34,574 nucleotides of DNA from a virus. Within the stretch, counting starts at the first letter, position 1; the number at the start of each line of letters is the position of its first letter. Made by a program: the position numbers and the translations under genes. Of this stretch, positions 31,541 to 34,574 are shown piece after piece. The stretch covers positions 1 to 34,574 of IMG/VR virus record IMGVR_UViG_3300005582_000046. One strand, given 5' to 3'. Under the pieces are notes generated by a model. That model did not search any database. It had not been told where the DNA came from and saw only the letters and a program-made list of their open reading frames with translations.

Positions 31541-31797
31541 TAAAACCACCACGAATAACCTATGGTGGTGCGGCTCACTGTGCTCTACGGTACGCCACTA
31601 TGAAAAAGAAGTCTGTAACGGCTGAAGAAATGTTGACTATGTTTCCTCACAAGTTCCGTAACTTGTCTCGTGTAAAAGAAGTTATGGTCATGCTTGCAAA
31701 GTACCAACTTCTAACTACCACACCGACTGGTTGGAAGATTAACTATTTTGGGTCTGAGTACCTCCGAGTAACTGCAAAAGGTTACAGAGGCGACTAA
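31537..31797 (+). CDS. Small winged-helix protein
   Basis: 86 residues, ATGA overlap. An N-terminal helix (GAAHCALRYATMKKKSVTAE) is followed by EMLTMFPHKFRNLSRVKEVM, a likely recognition region, and a wing LLTTTPTGWKINYF. The basic composition and fold suggest DNA binding. It resembles the winged-helix part of the 24172 protein. Whether it represses early genes or works in recombination cannot be told. Confidence 0.55.
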   Translation: MIKPPRITYGGAAHCALRYATMKKKSVTAEEMLTMFPHKFRNLSRVKEVMVMLAKYQLLTTTPTGWKINYFGSEYLRVTAKGYRGD

Positions 31798-31925
31798 TGG
31801 GGGATGATGAGAAGCCAGAACAAGATCCACGCACTACCCTTAAATATTGGGTAGACCTCTGTAGAAAACTACAAGAAGAAAATGAAAGGTTAAAGGAAAA
31901 AATTAGAGCCTTTTATGGTCACTAA
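31797..31925 (+). CDS. 42-residue coiled-coil protein
   Basis: A short frame starting one base inside the previous stop (TAATG at 31795-31799). It has an acidic start (MGDDEKPEQDP), then a helix WVDLCRKLQEENERLKEKI with a heptad pattern. Coupling and composition support it. It may pair with the coiled-coil proteins encoded just downstream. Function unknown. Confidence 0.6.
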   Translation: MGDDEKPEQDPRTTLKYWVDLCRKLQEENERLKEKIRAFYGH

Positions 31926-31975
31926 TTTTAAAAACCCCGATAAAGTGGTTTTCCAACCAACCAAAGGAGTACCCC

Positions 31976-32071
31976 ATGGGTGACTTTATTGTTCAAATAA
32001 TTATGATCACAGCAGTTTTTCTCTGTGGCGTGTTAATTGCAGATTCATACCACACGAAGAGGAAACCATAA
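31976..32071 (+). CDS. 31-residue membrane microprotein
   Basis: A perfect AAAGGAGT at 31963-31970 lies before ATG 31976, and the stop shares one base with the next ATG (TAATG). The peptide is MGDFIVQIIMITAVFLCGVL followed by a short polar, basic end with HTKRKP. It has one membrane helix (residues about 4-22). The strong ribosome site and coupling make it likely to be expressed. The 50 bases before it hold a weak AAAACC/GGTTTT hairpin and no clear promoter. Confidence 0.6.
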   Translation: MGDFIVQIIMITAVFLCGVLIADSYHTKRKP

Positions 32072-32331
32072 TGGTCAAGTTTAAATGTGTAGATGAATGC
32101 TCGGCATCATCTTTAAATGAAAAGTTAATACAAGCCCTATCAGAGCGAGATGAGTTAAAAAAGAAACTTGAATCTGTGCAATCTGAATTAGATGTGACTC
32201 GTAAAGAAGTAGGCGTTTGGCGTAACGAAGCCAAGAGAGAAGAAGCCAATGCAAAGCGTTGGTATCGGGAATGGTCTCATGTACTAGACCTGTACAACAA
32301 CTTGACAAAGAAGAGTACCGTCAATGGCTGA
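32071..32331 (+). CDS. Coiled-coil protein
   Basis: 86 residues coupled to the membrane peptide. Two Cys near the N-terminus (VKFKCVDEC) precede a long charged helix, LNEKLIQALSERDELKKKLE and on to KREEANAKRW, a clear heptad pattern. Two-thirds of the protein is coiled coil. No other domain. It overlaps the next gene by eight bases. Probably an oligomer or scaffold; function unknown. Confidence 0.6.
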   Translation: MVKFKCVDECSASSLNEKLIQALSERDELKKKLESVQSELDVTRKEVGVWRNEAKREEANAKRWYREWSHVLDLYNNLTKKSTVNG

Positions 32332-32554
32332 AGGATCTGTTCCGTACTCTCAACACCTACAAATTGTGACTGACCGTGACCGTCTTGAAAGGACAGTGAA
32401 GTCTATGAGAGATACAAGTCACGAAAAAGACCTTTTAGTAAAAGACCTAGACACACAAGTTGAAAACCTTCTAAACGAGCGCACTCGCCTACAAGCCACG
32501 ATTAAGTCTCTTGAAGCAGAGATCACACGGTTAGAACATTTGACTTATGGGTAA
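32324..32554 (+). CDS. Coiled-coil protein
   Basis: 76 residues, overlapping its neighbours by eight bases at both ends. After a short polar start it is one long helix, DRDRLERTVKSMRDTSHEKD, then LLVKDLDTQVENLLNERTRL and a final LEAEITRLEHL. It may pair with the 86-residue coiled-coil protein next door. AAGAAGAG sits just before the ATG. Function unknown. Confidence 0.6.
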   Translation: MAEGSVPYSQHLQIVTDRDRLERTVKSMRDTSHEKDLLVKDLDTQVENLLNERTRLQATIKSLEAEITRLEHLTYG

Positions 32555-32912
32555 CAAGGCTAAAGCCAAGGGAACTTCTTTTGAGGTACTTGTAAGAGAC
32601 TATTTAATCAATAAAGGTTTTATACACGCTCACAGACCTGCCCTGTCAGGTGGAAACGACACTGGAGATGTCAACGGTCTTGCCCGAAAGTCTGACATGC
32701 GAAAAGTAGCCGTTCAGTGCAAAAACCAAAAAGCCTTCCAACTAAGCCAATGGCTCAATGACACAGTAGAGCAAGCCAAGCGTTTGGGTGACGCAGTTCC
32801 TGTGCTGGTTGTCAAAAGGGCAGGTAAAGGTGAAAAAGCGTTAGGTGAGTCTTACGCCGTACTTCGGTTAGATGATTTGGTTCAACTGCTAGAGGACGCT
32901 GGTTTCAACTAG
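32547..32912 (+). CDS. PD-(D/E)XK nuclease (Holliday junction resolvase-like)
   Basis: 121 residues. The active site pattern is E13 in a KGTSFEVLVRDYLINKGF helix, D38 and D41 in GGNDTGDVNGL, and V-Q57-C-K59, a Q-x-K form of the E-x-K motif. A VPVLVVKRAGKGE strand and a LRLDDLVQLL helix follow. I know this pattern from many actinophages, where it is annotated as a resolvase or nuclease. It is a different type from the 110-residue PD-(D/E)XK protein at 29952. The stop lies 34 bases before the SpoVS-like gene. Confidence 0.78.
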   Translation: MGNKAKAKGTSFEVLVRDYLINKGFIHAHRPALSGGNDTGDVNGLARKSDMRKVAVQCKNQKAFQLSQWLNDTVEQAKRLGDAVPVLVVKRAGKGEKALGESYAVLRLDDLVQLLEDAGFN

Positions 32913-32946
32913 AATAGGTGTACAACTTATAACAAGGAGTACAACT

Positions 32947-33237
32947 GTGTCACAAGAATTGAACACAACTATTGACGATGTCCTGAAGGTATCGGGGTCT
33001 AGTAACCCCCAATCCGTGGGATCACTACTGGCTCGTGCTATTAACGCTGGTCAATTGCCTAAAATGCGTGCTATTGGCGCATCGGCAGTAAACCAAGCCG
33101 CAAAAGCAGCCGCAATTGCCCGTGGGTTTGTTGCGCCTCGTGGGACTGACTTGTCATTCATCATTGGTTTTGATGACATTGTGGGGGAAAACGGAGAAAC
33201 CATTTCTGCGATATCATTTAAACCAGTAATTAAATGA
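32947..33237 (+). CDS. spoVS: SpoVS-family protein
   Basis: 96 residues, GTG start with AAGGAG at 32934-32939. The sequence matches SpoVS along its length: VLKVSGSSNPQSVGSLLARA, MRAIGASAVNQAAKAAAIAR, GFVAPRGTDLSF, then a C-terminal beta segment. SpoVS is an Alba-like-fold protein that in Bacillus affects sporulation and septation; related proteins occur in non-spore formers. A short N-terminal extension (MSQELNTTIDD) precedes the core. In a phage it may bind nucleic acid or alter host division. It is preceded by a GTACAACT repeat at 32920 and 32939. Confidence 0.88.
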   Translation: MSQELNTTIDDVLKVSGSSNPQSVGSLLARAINAGQLPKMRAIGASAVNQAAKAAAIARGFVAPRGTDLSFIIGFDDIVGENGETISAISFKPVIK

Positions 33238-33244
33238 GGTAATT

Positions 33245-33607
33245 ATGGCTACTGAGTCTTACGAAGTAAGAGATGGAAAAAGAGTAATTAATCTTACTGA
33301 TGGCATCCCTGAACGACCAGAGATGAGTAAGCGCCAAGCAAAGCGCCAAGAGCGTGCATGGAATAATCTTCGTAGTGGAGAAACTGCTATTCGTGGACGC
33401 CTTGCAGGTGCAGATTATGCCACAGCAAAGCATGCCGAGCAGATTATGTCAGGTGCATTTGGCACTAAAGGCAAGAAGTTTGAAAGACATATTGACGAGT
33501 TTGTTAGGAACTCTGGAATGCACCCCAGCACTGCCGTAGCCCGATTTATGCAATATGGTCATTTGGGCACAGCATCAAACATTGAGATTGCTGGTGGCGA
33601 AGAATAA
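33245..33607 (+). CDS. Hypothetical basic protein
   Basis: 120 residues; GAGGT overlaps the SpoVS stop and precedes the ATG. The protein has a basic helix, MSKRQAKRQERAWNNLRSGE, and later KFERHIDEFVRNSGMHPSTA, which could be a DNA-binding helix pair. The end is Gly/Glu-rich. Its stop shares one base with the next gene. No family recognised. Confidence 0.55.
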   Translation: MATESYEVRDGKRVINLTDGIPERPEMSKRQAKRQERAWNNLRSGETAIRGRLAGADYATAKHAEQIMSGAFGTKGKKFERHIDEFVRNSGMHPSTAVARFMQYGHLGTASNIEIAGGEE

Positions 33608-33885
33608 TGCCAAGGTATAAAGGACAGAAAGTATTTAGAAACCAAGGATCTGTTGGTAGACAACCAGACACAGAATGGTCTAAAACGGCTTCTAAGGCGA
33701 TTTCACAGGGCGCTAAGGTATTTCAGGACGACTCAGGCGCACAGCACCTTGTAAGCCCGTCTGGAGCGCACTGGGGTACATATAAGCGCCGTGAAGGACT
33801 CTACGAAGGTGGAACATTGAGTAAGTTTAATCCTGATGATTCAGCACAAGACATTACTAGCGCTTACACTCAAAATGACTACTAA
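33607..33885 (+). CDS. Hypothetical 92-residue protein
   Basis: Starts in TAATG and overlaps the following gene by 11 bases. It is Gly/Ser/Lys-rich with a VFQDDSGAQHLVSPSGAHW beta-like segment and a Tyr/Asp/Asn-rich end. No hydrophobic segment or known domain. It is likely soluble. Its place in a run of small genes near the right end suggests an early or accessory role, but this is a guess. Confidence 0.5.
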   Translation: MPRYKGQKVFRNQGSVGRQPDTEWSKTASKAISQGAKVFQDDSGAQHLVSPSGAHWGTYKRREGLYEGGTLSKFNPDDSAQDITSAYTQNDY

Positions 33886-34030
33886 AAAGAACCCTCGTTC
33901 TAAATCACGAACAAGCCAACGCTACGAGCGTAAAAAAGCAATTACTCGTTCTGCACGCCCTGTTTCCACTATTGGTGGAGGTGGTGGCGTACTAGGTCCA
34001 TCTATGTCAGCAGGAGGTATGTGGGGATAA
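33875..34030 (+). CDS. 51-residue basic protein
   Basis: ATG at 33875 inside the previous gene's end; the same frame extends to 33836 but that part overlaps more deeply. It is highly basic at the N-terminus (MTTKKNPRSKSRTSQRYERK) and Gly/Ser-rich at the C-terminus (GGGGGVLGPSMSAGG). The stop shares one base with the next gene. It could be a nucleic-acid-binding peptide. Function unknown. Confidence 0.5.
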   Translation: MTTKKNPRSKSRTSQRYERKKAITRSARPVSTIGGGGGVLGPSMSAGGMWG

Positions 34031-34527
34031 TGGCACAGCAAACACCTACATTTACATCATGGAATAGCCCAGCACAAGCCCCTGGAGTTGGTACTGCCGT
34101 CACCATGGGTCCTGAGCCAGTATTTCGCAACGGTAAAGACGCACAACTTTCAGGTTTTCGCACAGCAGTAGACGCTCAATACCCAGACGGCTACCTCGGA
34201 ACAATGGACGCCAACAGGCGTCAAGACAAGGTTCTTGGCACTTTGAGCCGTATGAACGCACGCCAGTACAGCCGTGGTGTTCACAAAGGTGAAAGAGTTA
34301 ATACAAGTGATTACTTCTGGCCTGAAGAGTTCAACTTGTACACAGCACTAGAGATGGAAGCACAAGGTAAGAAGTTCGCTCCTGTAGGAGCAGAGCCTGT
34401 GCGCCTCACCAACGATGGTAAAGTCGGTCCTCGTGGTATCCCACGGGGTGATGAACCCAATCAGGCTACACAAATCAGCCCTGAGCGCCGTTCTCAACTA
34501 AAATCACTGGCTCCACGCTGGCGCTAA
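34030..34527 (+). CDS. Hypothetical 165-residue protein
   Basis: From the ATG in TAATG at 34028-34032; an ATG three codons earlier lies inside the previous gene. The first 30 residues are Pro/Thr/Gly-rich. The middle has a YPDGYLGTMDANRRQDKVLG segment and a Trp/Phe-rich YFWPEEFNLYTALEM stretch. The C-terminal part is Pro/Arg-rich. I recognise no domain; it might be a minor structural protein, as such coil-rich sequences often are in virions. Confidence 0.5.
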   Translation: MAQQTPTFTSWNSPAQAPGVGTAVTMGPEPVFRNGKDAQLSGFRTAVDAQYPDGYLGTMDANRRQDKVLGTLSRMNARQYSRGVHKGERVNTSDYFWPEEFNLYTALEMEAQGKKFAPVGAEPVRLTNDGKVGPRGIPRGDEPNQATQISPERRSQLKSLAPRWR

Positions 34528-34533
34528 ATGAAG

Positions 34534-34545
34534 TAAAATATTTGT
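34534..34545 (+). promoter_or_regulatory. Candidate leaderless promoter before the last gene
   Basis: GTAAAATA precedes the ATG at 34546 with six bases between the TAAAAT hexamer (34534-34539) and ATG, the same as at 18358-18346 on the other strand. No ribosome binding site lies before this ATG. A -35 box is not convincing. Confidence 0.4.
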
Positions 34546-34574
34546 ATGGCTTATCGTTTTCAACCCGAAGAATA
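34546..34574 (+). CDS. Partial gene at the right edge
   Basis: Nine codons (MAYRFQPEE) are visible before the window ends. The start is inferred from the TAAAAT box and from its being the first ATG after the previous stop, apart from a three-codon frame at 34528. Nothing can be said about function. Confidence 0.4.

Noticed and set aside
31926-31975. Possible terminator AAAACC/GGTTTT before the membrane peptide
   Set aside because: Six mostly A/T pairs with a ten-base loop and no U-tract; too weak to call.
32913-32946. GTACAACT pair (32920, 32939) as a promoter or operator
   Set aside because: The second copy overlaps the ribosome site. A TATAAC-like box is present but no acceptable -35; left as an observation only.
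1-34574. tRNA genes, integrase or attachment sites
   Set aside because: I saw no cloverleaf-like sequence in the few gaps, no tyrosine or serine recombinase motif, and no long direct repeats outside the iterons. A lytic lifestyle is possible but cannot be shown from a fragment.

Overview
The window is part of the genome of a contractile-tailed (myovirus-type) bacteriophage. The evidence is a sheath, tube, chaperone, tape measure and baseplate block, followed by a self-contained DNA replication and recombination block. Capsid, portal and terminase genes are not here, so the window is a fragment; both ends cut through genes. I see no integrase, tRNA, rRNA, insertion sequence or CRISPR array. 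Host is not determined. Moderately AT-rich DNA, two apparent leaderless starts, a SpoVS homologue and a Cas4-type nuclease would all fit an aquatic actinobacterial host, but that is inference.

Layout. (1) 1-2619: the end of a tail fibre with an S74 intramolecular chaperone, then neck or connector-type genes. (2) 2684-6960: tail completion genes, sheath, tube and a zinc-ribbon tail assembly chaperone that appears to continue by ribosomal frameshift. (3) 6975-16092: a tape-measure candidate carrying an M15 peptidase domain, a CIS-tube-like protein, a LysM protein, a gpD/gp27-like hub, gp25, a gp6/gpJ-like wedge and a gpI-like wedge protein. (4) 16089-17138: a small membrane protein and a protein with a Rho-N/SAP-like segment. 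(5) 17139-18346, leftward: a five-gene cassette ending in Dps, with two Lys-rich microproteins, a two-helix membrane protein and a conserved basic phage protein. It appears to start from a leaderless promoter. (6) 18488-31176, rightward: an HTH initiator gene with in-gene iterons and an adjacent AT-rich segment (candidate origin), a DnaC-like loader, DnaB-like helicase, DnaG-like primase, SNF2-like helicase, a Zn-containing ssDNA-binding protein candidate, family A DNA polymerase, RecA/UvsX, a PD-(D/E)XK protein and a Cas4/RecB-like nuclease. (7) 31040-34574: small genes with coiled coils, winged helices, a 31-residue membrane peptide, a second PD-(D/E)XK nuclease, SpoVS and several unknowns.

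How it works together. The initiator probably binds its own gene. The loader then places the helicase, the primase and polymerase copy the DNA, and SSB, RecA and the nucleases handle recombination-dependent replication. Genes are very tightly packed: about fifteen junctions share a single base (TAATG, TGATG or TAGTG), and many others are ATGA or GTGA overlaps, which implies translational coupling. I used these junctions to choose starts. The least expected elements are the Dps cassette, the iteron-bearing initiator gene, the +1/-2 frameshift candidate, SpoVS, and a 137-base out-of-frame overlap at the end of the Cas4-like gene.
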